Shown piece by piece: positions 37,385 to 45,306 of a DNA stretch of 64,000 nt. The notes beneath the pieces were generated by a model that made no database searches, was not told where the DNA came from, and saw only the letters and a program-made list of their open reading frames with translations. Within the stretch, counting starts at the first letter, position 1, and every line of letters begins with the position of its first letter. The DNA is taken from NCBI RefSeq assembly GCF_000348745.1, contig NC_020812.1, positions 1,311,444 through 1,375,443 on the forward strand, written 5' to 3'. The position numbers and the translations under genes were made by a program. The stretch comes from Micavibrio aeruginosavorus EPB. GTDB lineage: Bacteria; Pseudomonadota; Alphaproteobacteria; Micavibrionales; Micavibrionaceae.

Positions 37385-39346
37385 TCAGTGGCTACTGGAC
37401 TGCCCCGTCCCCAAAATAGCAACCACACCGCGATCAACAACTTTGGATACACGCCGTAGGCGCATCAGCTCTTCGTCTTTAACTGCGGGTGACAACATAT
37501 AGGGAATAACAGGCGTGGTCCGCATAACGTCCCATATTTTCATTTGGCGCCATGACGGCTCGCGCCCCTCACGGCCCAGAATATTGATCCCCGCATGGCG
37601 GTAATTGCGCACGGCACGATATGCCAGCGTCGGGCCAGCCGGATCGTCAAGGACACCGCGCACCACCTGCCGTCGCAAACCATCAAAATGAATCACGCCC
37701 AAACGATGGATATTCGATTCAAAATCCGGGGCGTGCGGATGGCGATGCAGGTAGCTTTGCAAGGACCGGAACATCGCCCCCACCACGGCATTGCGGGTCT
37801 GCTTCATTTTATTCAAGACACCGATACGCATAGCGTCAGGCATATCGGGCCGGGGCCAGATGGGTGCCGCCGCCTGCTGGAACCGATCCGCGGGATCATT
37901 CCCCTCGCCCGCCTGGCCCAAGGCCGGATCGCGCAAACGGGCTTCTTCATCAAAACGCACATGCGCCAAAGCACGGGCATAGGCCTTGATACTTTCCTGA
38001 ATACCAACAGGCTGGGTCTCAAATTGCCGCAGGCCGCCAATCGCACTTGCGCCCCACAAAACACGGTTTTGGGCATCTGCTGGCTTTTCGCATTCATACT
38101 GCAAACACGCCGACAATGCCGTATTCAAATCCGACAGAACATCGTCCGTCATAAAACCGGGCCGTTCCAGAAATTCCAGATACATGGCCCCCAGATGATC
38201 CAAATTCACCTGTTCGGGGTAACGTGTTTTCGGATTGCGCCAGCGATCATGCATATATTGCACCAGATCGGACCCATCCGGGCGGGTCAGCGTTTCCATA
38301 CGCGTCAATGCACGCCCCATCAACGGATCATCCACCGGCAACACCCGCACCAGCGAAAACAGGGCCACGGTGCCAAAATAATCCATGTAATGGTGGCGCA
38401 CATTCGGGGATACGCCATCATCCTCTAACGCGCGATCAATGCGCTCCAACGCGTCGCAATATTTTTCAACCTGCACATCCAAATCACGATCATCGCCATT
38501 CGTACGCATTTCGCGATACGTATCCGCATGGCTGGCCAGCGCCCAGCCCTCATAACTGTTCGGGGCATCGCTCCCCTCGCGGTCCGCCATACTGAACGAC
38601 AGATAGGATTTGAGAAATTCGCCCAACGCCGGGCCATAAGATGGTTTGCGGAACGCGTGTGAAATTTCATCGGTTAAGACGGGGCTAGTGAGGCCGTGTA
38701 AAACATCATGGTTCCCAATCGTTGCCATGGCCGCCAGAGATTCAAGAAGGTCGGATGGGTTATACGGCGCAATGCGGTCCATCACCGTTTTGTCGAGAAC
38801 CATGACCGGGAACGCAATGGACGCCTGTTCCGCATGGCGCAAACATTGAATGAAACCTAAATGATATTGACGTCCGGCAATATCGGAGGGGCGGCTGAAT
38901 GACGTAAGCGCTTTGTCCTTTGTAACCTGTTCCCACACATCGCTTGGCACAATTGCAACTTCGGACAACACGATATTCCCGGTATCCGCCGCCATCTTGT
39001 TGAACAATCCGCTCAACCGCTCCGGCGCGAAATGGGTTTTGGGTGACGTATCATCTGCAATCATCCGGTGATACGCCACAATCCCATGTTTGGCATTAAA
39101 CGGATTTGGCTCCGTTGCGGTCACAAGACCATCATTCATCAACCGCGCCCCAAGCGCCGTCATATAGGGGGACAGACGATCAGCCTCATAGGCCGCCACC
39201 CCGGACTCGGAATCGGCATATAAACGGCTGATATAGGTTTGCAGGATATGCGCGCCCTCTGCCCCGGTCTGCGCCGTCACGGGCGGGCGATAGGATAATC
39301 CGGCCTTACCGGGCTGGTTTTCGGTCGTCGTCTTACGCTGCGCCAA
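37385..39346 (-). CDS. Large protein of unknown function
   Basis: A 653-residue cytoplasmic protein that I cannot place in a family. The start is TTG at 39346, supported by GAGAGG four bases upstream; no ATG near it is better placed. It has no signal peptide or membrane segment and is largely helical, with a possible His/Asp cluster (AMATIGNHDVLHGL, and RHHYMDYFGTVALF around residues 318-331). The C-terminal part ends with basic and Ser-rich residues (GTGQSSSH). Base and codon use look like the neighbours. It stands alone between a secreted protein and tRNA-Val; no operon partner gives a clue. Confidence 0.75.
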   Translation of the reverse strand: MAQRKTTTENQPGKAGLSYRPPVTAQTGAEGAHILQTYISRLYADSESGVAAYEADRLSPYMTALGARLMNDGLVTATEPNPFNAKHGIVAYHRMIADDTSPKTHFAPERLSGLFNKMAADTGNIVLSEVAIVPSDVWEQVTKDKALTSFSRPSDIAGRQYHLGFIQCLRHAEQASIAFPVMVLDKTVMDRIAPYNPSDLLESLAAMATIGNHDVLHGLTSPVLTDEISHAFRKPSYGPALGEFLKSYLSFSMADREGSDAPNSYEGWALASHADTYREMRTNGDDRDLDVQVEKYCDALERIDRALEDDGVSPNVRHHYMDYFGTVALFSLVRVLPVDDPLMGRALTRMETLTRPDGSDLVQYMHDRWRNPKTRYPEQVNLDHLGAMYLEFLERPGFMTDDVLSDLNTALSACLQYECEKPADAQNRVLWGASAIGGLRQFETQPVGIQESIKAYARALAHVRFDEEARLRDPALGQAGEGNDPADRFQQAAAPIWPRPDMPDAMRIGVLNKMKQTRNAVVGAMFRSLQSYLHRHPHAPDFESNIHRLGVIHFDGLRRQVVRGVLDDPAGPTLAYRAVRNYRHAGINILGREGREPSWRQMKIWDVMRTTPVIPYMLSPAVKDEELMRLRRVSKVVDRGVVAILGTGQSSSH

Positions 39347-39493
39347 AGCGCCTCTCTTCCCCGTTATTTTATCAGGCTTACGCGGGGTCTGACCCCAGCC
39401 TGTACTGTACGGCGGAGATGTTAATATTCCCTTTTAAACAGGATGGCAAATTTGGGGCAGAACCACCCCCCTAACAGGCTGAAAATAAACATT

Positions 39494-39516
39494 AAAAAAC
39501 CCCGCCAAAGCGGGGG
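39494..39516 (-). terminator. Terminator after tRNA-Val
   Basis: Hairpin CCCCGC (39500-39505), 4-base loop, GCGGGG (39510-39515), followed on the minus strand by T6; it lies 14 bases beyond the tRNA. Confidence 0.85.
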
Positions 39517-39529
39517 TTTTTAGAGAGAA

Positions 39530-39604
39530 TGGTGCGCGCTGAGAGGATTGAACTCCCGACCCACTCGGTGTAAACGAGTTGCTCTACCGCTGAGCTAAGC
39601 GCGC
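39530..39604 (-). tRNA. tRNA-Val (TAC)
   Basis: A 75-nt cloverleaf with CCA encoded. Acceptor GCGCGCT pairs with AGCGCGC; D arm GCTCAGCGGTAGAGC; anticodon loop TTTACAC gives TAC (Val); T arm GGGAGTTCAATCCTC. Confidence 0.97.
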
Positions 39605-39622
39605 GCCGTCGTCAGGGGCGTA

Positions 39623-39651
39623 GATTTACGCAAAAACGAAGGCACTTTCAA
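39623..39651 (-). promoter_or_regulatory. Sigma-70-type promoter of tRNA-Val
   Basis: On the minus strand TTGAAA (39651-39646), 17-base spacer, TAAATC (39628-39623), 18 bases before the tRNA 5' end. Confidence 0.6.
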
Positions 39652-39686
39652 GCCCTATTTTCTCGTTTTTCTTCATTTTCATCACC

Positions 39687-39727
39687 GGAAATAAGAAACC
39701 CCCGCAGGATCGCTCCCACGGGGGTTT
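39687..39727 (-). terminator. Terminator after hup
   Basis: Hairpin AAACCCCCG (39696-39704) and CGGGGGTTT (39719-39727) with a 14-base loop, followed on the minus strand by CTTATTTCC. Confidence 0.8.
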
Positions 39728-39751
39728 AAAACCTGAAATCAGGCCGAAGGA

Positions 39752-40027
39752 TTAGCCGTTAACGGCGTCTTTCAGCTCTTTACCGGCTTTGAATTTCGGC
39801 TGTTTGGAGGCCGGAATTGCAATGGCTTCGCCCGTACGCGGGTTACGGCCCGTGGTGGCGGCACGTGCGGATACCGTGAAGGTGCCGAAACCAACCAGAC
39901 GAACGTCGTCGCCGCCTTGCAGGGTTTCTTTGATGCCTTCGAACGTGGCTTCAACAGCTTCTTGAGCTTGTGCTTTGGCCAGGCCGGTCACTTTTGCAAC
40001 GTGGTTGATCAGATCTTGTTTGTTCAC
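39752..40027 (-). CDS. hup: DNA-binding protein HU
   Basis: Histone-like nucleoid protein, 91 residues, which bends and compacts DNA. It begins MNKQDLINHVAKVTGL and has the beta-arm signature GFGTFTVSARAATTGRNPRTG with the tip Pro in RNPRTG. The start codon is GTG at 40027, with GGGGG upstream. It lies immediately downstream of lon, as in E. coli and many proteobacteria, separated by a large hairpin (40118-40188), and has its own terminator. Confidence 0.96.
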   Translation of the reverse strand: MNKQDLINHVAKVTGLAKAQAQEAVEATFEGIKETLQGGDDVRLVGFGTFTVSARAATTGRNPRTGEAIAIPASKQPKFKAGKELKDAVNG

Positions 40028-40117
40028 GGGTTTTCCCCCTCTGTGATCGTGTTAAAGACAAAATGCCAGAAACCACATCATTCGCATTCAGCCAGAAATA
40101 CACACGGCCAGAAAAAG

Positions 40118-40188
40118 AATGTGGGGCCCGAACCCGCGCTGTCCTTGGTCAAAACCCAAGGGAATCTGCGCCTTTCGGACCCCACATT
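40118..40188. terminator. Large branched hairpin between lon and hup
   Basis: A 71-base bulged stem: AATGTGGGG (40118-40126) with CCCCACATT (40180-40188), CCGAA with TTCGG, GCGC (40136-40139) with GCGC (40168-40171), and CCTTGG with CCAAGG around a short loop. Both ends run into T-rich tails (TTTTT on plus, ATTCTTTTT on minus), so it most likely ends lon transcription. It lacks the SRP or 6S RNA motifs and is larger than usual terminators. Confidence 0.6.
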
Positions 40189-40211
40189 TTTACGCCCATT
40201 TTAGGGGGGCA

Positions 40212-42635
40212 TCAATGGCGAATCACGCCTTCCCCCTTATTTTCTGCGGTTTTTGCCGTAACCGGGTCGATTTCGCCCTCTTCTTTCCCTAATATCGGCT
40301 CTGGAAGCCGGATCAGGGCATGGGCCAGCACGTCCTCAATGGCATTCACCGGGATAATCTCCAGCATTTTCTTCACGTTGGCCGGGATATCGGCCAGGTC
40401 TTTTTCGTTTTCCTGCGGGATCAGGACCTTCTTGATTCCGCCGCGCGATGCCGCCAGCAATTTTTCTTTCAGGCCGCCAATGCCGGTCACATAACCGCGC
40501 AAATTGATCTCGCCCGTCATCGCCACATCCTTGCGCACTTCGATGCCGGTCAGCGCCGAAATGATCGCCGTGGTCATCGCCGCACCGGCGGACGGACCGT
40601 CTTTCGGTGTAGCCCCTTCCGGCACGTGGACGTGGATGCTGGTTTCATTCAGCTGTTTATAATCAATGCCGAATTTCGCCGCGCGTGATTTGATCAACAT
40701 TTCCGCCACGGTGATGGATTCACGCATCACTTCTTTCAGGTTCCCGGTGGTGGACACCTTGCCATCCTTGCCCGGCATGGTCACAGCCTCGATCGACAGC
40801 AGATCGCCGCCAAATTCGGTGTAGGCCAAACCGTTCACGATACCAACGCGATCTTGTTCATCAATCTCACCGAAGCGGTATTTGCGAACACCCGCATATT
40901 TCTCAAGGTTTTTCGGTGTAACCGATACGCCGCCATCTTTGCCACGCATCAAGATTTCTTTGATCGCTTTGCGGCACAGGTTCGCAATCTCACGCTCCAA
41001 ATTCCGCACACCCGCTTCACGCGTGTAATACCGGATCAAATCGCGGATCGCCGCATCCGACACCTTGAACTCGCTCGGCTTCAAGCCCGCCGCCTTGATC
41101 TGCTTTTTCAGCAGGTGGCGCTTCACGATCTCCAGCTTCTCGTCCTCGGTATAACCGGCCACACGGATGATTTCCATACGGTCCAGCAACGGTTGCGGCA
41201 TGTTCAGGCTGTTGGCCGTGCAAATGAACATGACATCGGACAGATCATAATCCAATTCCAGATAGTGATCATTGAAAGTCGAGTTTTGTTCCGGGTCCAA
41301 AACCTCCAGCAAAGCACTGGACGGATCACCGCGCCAATCCTGGCCCAGCTTGTCCACTTCATCCAGCAGGAACAGCGGGTTGGATGATTTGGCTTTCTTC
41401 ATCCCCTGAATGACTTTACCCGGCATGGCGCCGATATAGGTCCGGCGGTGACCGCGAATTTCGCTTTCATCACGCACGCCGCCCATGGACATACGCACGA
41501 AATTACGGTTCGTCGCACGCGCAATGGATTGACCCAGCGATGTTTTACCAACACCCGGGGGACCAACCAGGCACAGGATCGGACCCTTCACCTTGTTCGC
41601 GCGTTGCTGTACGGCCAGATATTCAAGGATGCGTTCCTTGACCTTCTCCAGACCATAATGTTCTTTGTCCAGAATGTGCTGGGCTTCCTTGATGTCTTTC
41701 TTCACGCGGGTGCGTTTGTTCCATGGCACCGACAGTATCCAGTCGAGATAGTTGCGCACAACGGTGGCTTCCGCCGACATCGGGCTCATCTGACGCAGTT
41801 TTTTCAACTCGCCTTTCGCCTTGTCGCGGGCGTCTTTCGACATTTTGGATTCTTCGATCTTGCGTTCCAGCTCGGTCAGCTCGTCAACGCCTTCGCCATT
41901 GTCGCCCAGCTCTTTCTGAATGGCCTTCATTTGCTCGTTCAGATAATACTCGCGCTGGGTTTTTTCCATTTGGCGCTTCACGCGGTTACGGATGCGTTTT
42001 TCAACCTGCAAGACGCCGATTTCGCCTTCCATGTAACCAAAGATTTTTTCCAGACGATCGATGGTCAGCGGAATTTCCAACAACTCCTGCTTCTCTTCGA
42101 TCTTCAGTGCCAGATGTGCGGCAATCGTATCGGCCAGTTTCGAGATGTTCTCGATCTGGTTCACGGACACGATGACTTCCGGCGGAATTTTTTTGTTCAG
42201 CTTCACATACTGTTCAAACTGGTTCACGACGGCACGAGCCAGCGCTTCGCTTTCCTCGTCTTCCTTCACATCGTCGATCACATCCGTAACGGATGCTTCC
42301 AGATAATCCATGTGCGCGGTGTAGGTGTTGATCTTCACACGGCGGCTGCCCTCGACCAGAACCTTCACCGTTCCGTCGGGCAGTTTCAGCAATTGCAAAA
42401 TGGTCCCGATCGTCCCGACCATGTACAGGTCGTCCGGACCCGGATCATCAACGGACGGCGATTTTTGCGTGGCCAGCAAAATCTGCTTGTCTTCACGCAT
42501 CACGTTTTCCAGCGCCTTCACCGACTTTTCACGCCCCACGAACAGCGGGACAATCATGTGCGGAAACACGACAATGTCACGCAAAGGCAGAACAGGAAGA
42601 ACAGCGTCTTTGGAAGAAGACTGGAAACCGATCAT
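40212..42635 (-). CDS. lon: ATP-dependent protease Lon
   Basis: AAA+ serine protease that removes damaged and regulatory proteins. The 807-residue protein has the N-terminal LAN domain (LPVLPLRDIVVFPHMIVPLF), Walker A GPPGVGKT near 358-365, Walker B in LFLLDEVDKLG, and the Ser-Lys protease site with DGPSAGAAMTTA, then GGLKEKLLAASRGG. ATG at 42635 (MIGFQSSSK) is preferred to GTG two codons upstream, since GAG stands five bases before it. The C-terminal acidic tail EEGEIDPVTAKTAENKGE is variable in the family. The gene follows clpP in the classic tig-clpP-lon-hup order, without clpX. Confidence 0.97.
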   Translation of the reverse strand: MIGFQSSSKDAVLPVLPLRDIVVFPHMIVPLFVGREKSVKALENVMREDKQILLATQKSPSVDDPGPDDLYMVGTIGTILQLLKLPDGTVKVLVEGSRRVKINTYTAHMDYLEASVTDVIDDVKEDEESEALARAVVNQFEQYVKLNKKIPPEVIVSVNQIENISKLADTIAAHLALKIEEKQELLEIPLTIDRLEKIFGYMEGEIGVLQVEKRIRNRVKRQMEKTQREYYLNEQMKAIQKELGDNGEGVDELTELERKIEESKMSKDARDKAKGELKKLRQMSPMSAEATVVRNYLDWILSVPWNKRTRVKKDIKEAQHILDKEHYGLEKVKERILEYLAVQQRANKVKGPILCLVGPPGVGKTSLGQSIARATNRNFVRMSMGGVRDESEIRGHRRTYIGAMPGKVIQGMKKAKSSNPLFLLDEVDKLGQDWRGDPSSALLEVLDPEQNSTFNDHYLELDYDLSDVMFICTANSLNMPQPLLDRMEIIRVAGYTEDEKLEIVKRHLLKKQIKAAGLKPSEFKVSDAAIRDLIRYYTREAGVRNLEREIANLCRKAIKEILMRGKDGGVSVTPKNLEKYAGVRKYRFGEIDEQDRVGIVNGLAYTEFGGDLLSIEAVTMPGKDGKVSTTGNLKEVMRESITVAEMLIKSRAAKFGIDYKQLNETSIHVHVPEGATPKDGPSAGAAMTTAIISALTGIEVRKDVAMTGEINLRGYVTGIGGLKEKLLAASRGGIKKVLIPQENEKDLADIPANVKKMLEIIPVNAIEDVLAHALIRLPEPILGKEEGEIDPVTAKTAENKGEGVIRH

Positions 42636-42803
42636 ATTCACTCGCTTGTGCTATATGTTACGTAAAAAGCAGGTTTCGCCAGAACGGGCATTGACCCACT
42701 ATAGTACCACAATTCTTAACAGGAGATTGCCGGATTTATTGTGTTTTTGAATAATCCAACGGGCCCGGCCCCGCCTGTTTCAATCAAATGTTAATGCAAT
42801 GCC

Positions 42804-42846
42804 CAAAAATCAAGCCCGCCGGATCGGATGATCCATAGCGGGCTTG
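42804..42846 (-). terminator. Terminator after clpP
   Basis: Hairpin CAAGCCCGC (42811-42819) and GCGGGCTTG (42838-42846) around a smaller inner stem, followed on the minus strand by ATTTTTGGG. Confidence 0.8.
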
Positions 42847-42872
42847 AATAAAAGGATATTTTGAAAAAGCCC

Positions 42873-43523
42873 CTATTCTTTCGGCTTTTCCGTCTCCAAA
42901 GCTTTCGGGCGGGTTTCGACAACATGGTCGATCAGGCCGAAGGCCTTGGCTTCGTCGGCGGACATGAAATTATCACGCTCCATCGACACTTCGATTTCGT
43001 TCAGCTTGCGGCCCGTGTGCTTCACATAGATCTGGTTCAGACGTTCACGCAGACGCAGAATTTCGCGGGCATGAATTTCGATGTCCGTTGCCTGACCACG
43101 CGCACCACCCGACGGCTGGTGAATCATGATACGGGAGTTCGGCAGAGAGAAACGCTTGCCTGCTTCACCAGCGGTCAGCAGCAGAGAGCCCATGGACGCA
43201 GCCTGACCGATACAAACGGTGGCCACCGGGCATTTGATGTATTGCATCGTGTCGTACATCGCCAGACCGGAGGTTACAACACCACCCGGGGAGTTAATGT
43301 AGAACGAGATTTCTTTTTTCGGGTTTTCCGATTCCAGGAACAGCAACTGGGCACAGATCAGAGCGGACCCATGGTCTTCCACTTCGCCGGTCAGGAAAAT
43401 AATGCGCTCTTTCAACAGGCGCGAATAAATGTCAAACGAACGCTCCCCACGGGCGGTCTGCTCGATAACCATCGGCACCAGCGTGTTCGTGAAAAGGTCT
43501 ACTGGATCGCGTTCTCTAATCAT
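42873..43523 (-). CDS. clpP: ATP-dependent Clp protease proteolytic subunit
   Basis: Barrel-forming serine protease that works with ClpA/ClpX-type ATPases. The 216-residue protein starts at ATG 43523 ([22 protein letters not shown]); a longer frame has no matching N-terminus. The catalytic triad is visible: Ser110 in GQAASMGS, His135 in MIHQPSGG and Asp184 in SMERDNFMS. Usually clpX follows clpP; here it is missing and lon follows after a terminator. The leader contains a perfect 7-base inverted repeat (43562-43578) and a promoter-like sequence. Confidence 0.97.
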   Translation of the reverse strand: MIRERDPVDLFTNTLVPMVIEQTARGERSFDIYSRLLKERIIFLTGEVEDHGSALICAQLLFLESENPKKEISFYINSPGGVVTSGLAMYDTMQYIKCPVATVCIGQAASMGSLLLTAGEAGKRFSLPNSRIMIHQPSGGARGQATDIEIHAREILRLRERLNQIYVKHTGRKLNEIEVSMERDNFMSADEAKAFGLIDHVVETRPKALETEKPKE

Positions 43524-43561
43524 TGTCTGGACTCTCGGCGTGAATAAGGTGGATGCAGGAC

Positions 43562-43578
43562 ATGGCGAGATTCGCCAT
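43562..43578. repeat. Inverted repeat in the clpP leader
   Basis: ATGGCGA (43562-43568), GAT, TCGCCAT (43572-43578), a perfect 7-base inverted repeat between the putative clpP promoter and its start. It may be an operator or RNA stem. Confidence 0.5.
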
Positions 43579-43584
43579 AAGCCA

Positions 43585-43613
43585 ACCGTATCGCCTGAAT
43601 CCTGATTGTTCAA
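43585..43613 (-). promoter_or_regulatory. Possible clpP promoter
   Basis: On the minus strand TTGAAC (43613-43608), 17-base spacer, TACGGT (43590-43585). It resembles sigma-70; a heat-shock -10 (CCCCAT) is not present. Confidence 0.4.
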
Positions 43614-43629
43614 GGGGGTTTGGATGATC

Positions 43630-43670
43630 CGAAAGAAAATGACCGGAACCCCTTTCGGAATTCCGGTCAT
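43630..43670 (-). terminator. Terminator after tig
   Basis: Hairpin ATGACCGGAA (43639-43648) and TTCCGGTCAT (43661-43670) with a 12-base loop, followed on the minus strand by TTTCTTTC. Confidence 0.8.
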
Positions 43671-43691
43671 CCAATCATCTGATAATCCGAA

Positions 43692-45056
43692 TTAAGCCTT
43701 TTTCTTGGATTTTTCGGCTTTTTTGCCCGTGTACGGGGTGTCGTCTTCTTTGGTCAGCTCTTCAACTGTGACGACTTTCTCGCTCACATCAGCCAGTTCG
43801 AACAGGAAATCGACAACTTTGTCTTCGAATACCGGCGCGCGCAGAGCTTCCAGAGCCTGGCGGTTTTTGCGGTAATATTCGAACACTTCGCCTTCCTGAC
43901 CCGGGAAGCGCTGGGCTTCCATAATCACGGCGCGTTGCATTTCCTGATCGGTGATCTGGATGTTGTTTTCACGACCGATTTCGGACAGAACCAGACCCAG
44001 GCGCACACGGCGTGCGGCAATCGCGCGCAGCTCGTCTTCTTCCTCGGTGGTCAGCTCCAGTTTACCGTCTTTCAAGTCGCCCTGACGCTCGATACGAACC
44101 TGGCTCAGAATATTGTTGTATTCCAGGTCCAGCATACCCTGCGGCAGTTCGAAATCATGGGCTTCGTCCAGCGCATCCAGCAAAGAACGCTTCAGCTTCA
44201 TGCGGCTGACATCGTCATATTGGCTCTGGATTTGCTTTTCGACCAGGTCGCGCAGTGCTTGTTCGCTGTCCAGGCCCAGTTTCTTGGCGAAATCATCATC
44301 AACTTTCGCATCTTTGGCCACTTGGATTTCGTGGATTTCAACGTCGAAAATCGCGTCCTGACCCGACAATTCGGCAGCGTGATACGCTTCCGGGAAGGTC
44401 ACTTTCACTTCAACCTTGTCGCCAACATTCTTGCCGATCAACTGATCTTCAAAGCCCGGAATGAACTGGCCACTGCCCAGTTCCAGTTTCGCGCCGTGGG
44501 CATGCATGCCCGGGTGCGGTTTGTTGTCCTTGGCGGTGCGGCCGTGGAAGTCCATCACGATGACGTCGCCCTTTTTCGTCGGGCGGGATTCGGTGATGGT
44601 TTCGTATTCGGCGTTGGATTTCGCGATACGCTCCAGCGTTTCGTCGATCTCCTTTTTGTCGGCTTTCACAACCGGCTTCACCAGTTTGATGGCCTTTACG
44701 TCCGTAACCTTAAATTCCGGCAGCAATTCAACAGCCATCGTGTAGGTCAGGTCTTTGCCTTCGTCAAAAGACGTTACTTCAAATTTCGGTTGAAGAGCCG
44801 GGCGCAGGTTCTTCTCGGTAATCAGTTTTTGCGCACCGTCATTGACCACTTTCTCAATGACTTCAGCCATAACCGAACGGCCATATTTCTGCTTCAGCAG
44901 TTTCAGCGGCACCTTGCCCTTGCGGAAACCCGGCAGGCTGATCGTTTCACCAACTTCCTGCAGGCGCACATCAACCTGTGCATCGATATCCTGGGCCGTG
45001 ACCGTCACTTCATATTGGCAGCTCAGGCCTTCTTTTTTCAGTTCTTTAACCTGCAT
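43692..45056 (-). CDS. tig: Trigger factor
   Basis: Ribosome-bound chaperone with peptidyl-prolyl isomerase activity. The 454-residue protein starts at ATG 45056 with MQVKELKKEGLSCQYEV; the longer frame runs through tRNA-Leu and must be wrong. The ribosome-docking signature ISLPGFRKGKVPL is present, followed by an FKBP-type domain (KKGDVIVMDFHGR ... GSGQFIPGFEDQLIG) and a helical C-terminal domain. The lysine-rich tail (GKKAEKSKKKA) is normal. It is followed by a terminator and then clpP, the usual order. Confidence 0.96.
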   Translation of the reverse strand: MQVKELKKEGLSCQYEVTVTAQDIDAQVDVRLQEVGETISLPGFRKGKVPLKLLKQKYGRSVMAEVIEKVVNDGAQKLITEKNLRPALQPKFEVTSFDEGKDLTYTMAVELLPEFKVTDVKAIKLVKPVVKADKKEIDETLERIAKSNAEYETITESRPTKKGDVIVMDFHGRTAKDNKPHPGMHAHGAKLELGSGQFIPGFEDQLIGKNVGDKVEVKVTFPEAYHAAELSGQDAIFDVEIHEIQVAKDAKVDDDFAKKLGLDSEQALRDLVEKQIQSQYDDVSRMKLKRSLLDALDEAHDFELPQGMLDLEYNNILSQVRIERQGDLKDGKLELTTEEEDELRAIAARRVRLGLVLSEIGRENNIQITDQEMQRAVIMEAQRFPGQEGEVFEYYRKNRQALEALRAPVFEDKVVDFLFELADVSEKVVTVEELTKEDDTPYTGKKAEKSKKKA

Positions 45057-45156
45057 CTTAAGTTCTCTTTGCAAGATGTTGATATCAAAATGTAAAACTT
45101 GTTCGCCAATGGTCGTGGCGTCAGCCACCCGAAGCCGCGCGAAGCGCGACGAAGGG

Positions 45157-45241
45157 TGGTGCGGATGAAGGGACTCGAACCCCCACGGGTCACCCCGCTG
45201 GAACCTAAATCCAGTGCGTCTACCAATTCCGCCACATCCGC
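45157..45241 (-). tRNA. tRNA-Leu (TAG)
   Basis: An 85-nt class II tRNA with CCA encoded. Acceptor GCGGATG pairs with CATCCGC; anticodon loop TTTAGGT between CTGGA and TCCAG gives TAG (Leu); a long variable arm is present; T arm GGGGGTTCGAGTCCC. Confidence 0.97.
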
Positions 45242-45306
45242 ATCCCAGAGCCACACTGGAGCGGCCTGAAATTCAACCCTTCACAAACCAGAAAAGCGCG
45301 GCAAAT

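Noticed and set aside
40118-40188. SRP or 6S RNA gene
   Set aside because: The hairpin lacks the SRP helix-8 motif (GGTCAGG...GGAAGCAGCC) and the 6S central bubble layout; its position fits a terminator.
45057-45254. Longer N-terminus of trigger factor
   Set aside because: The extra 66 codons run through the whole of tRNA-Leu and do not resemble trigger factor; ATG 45056 gives the normal start.
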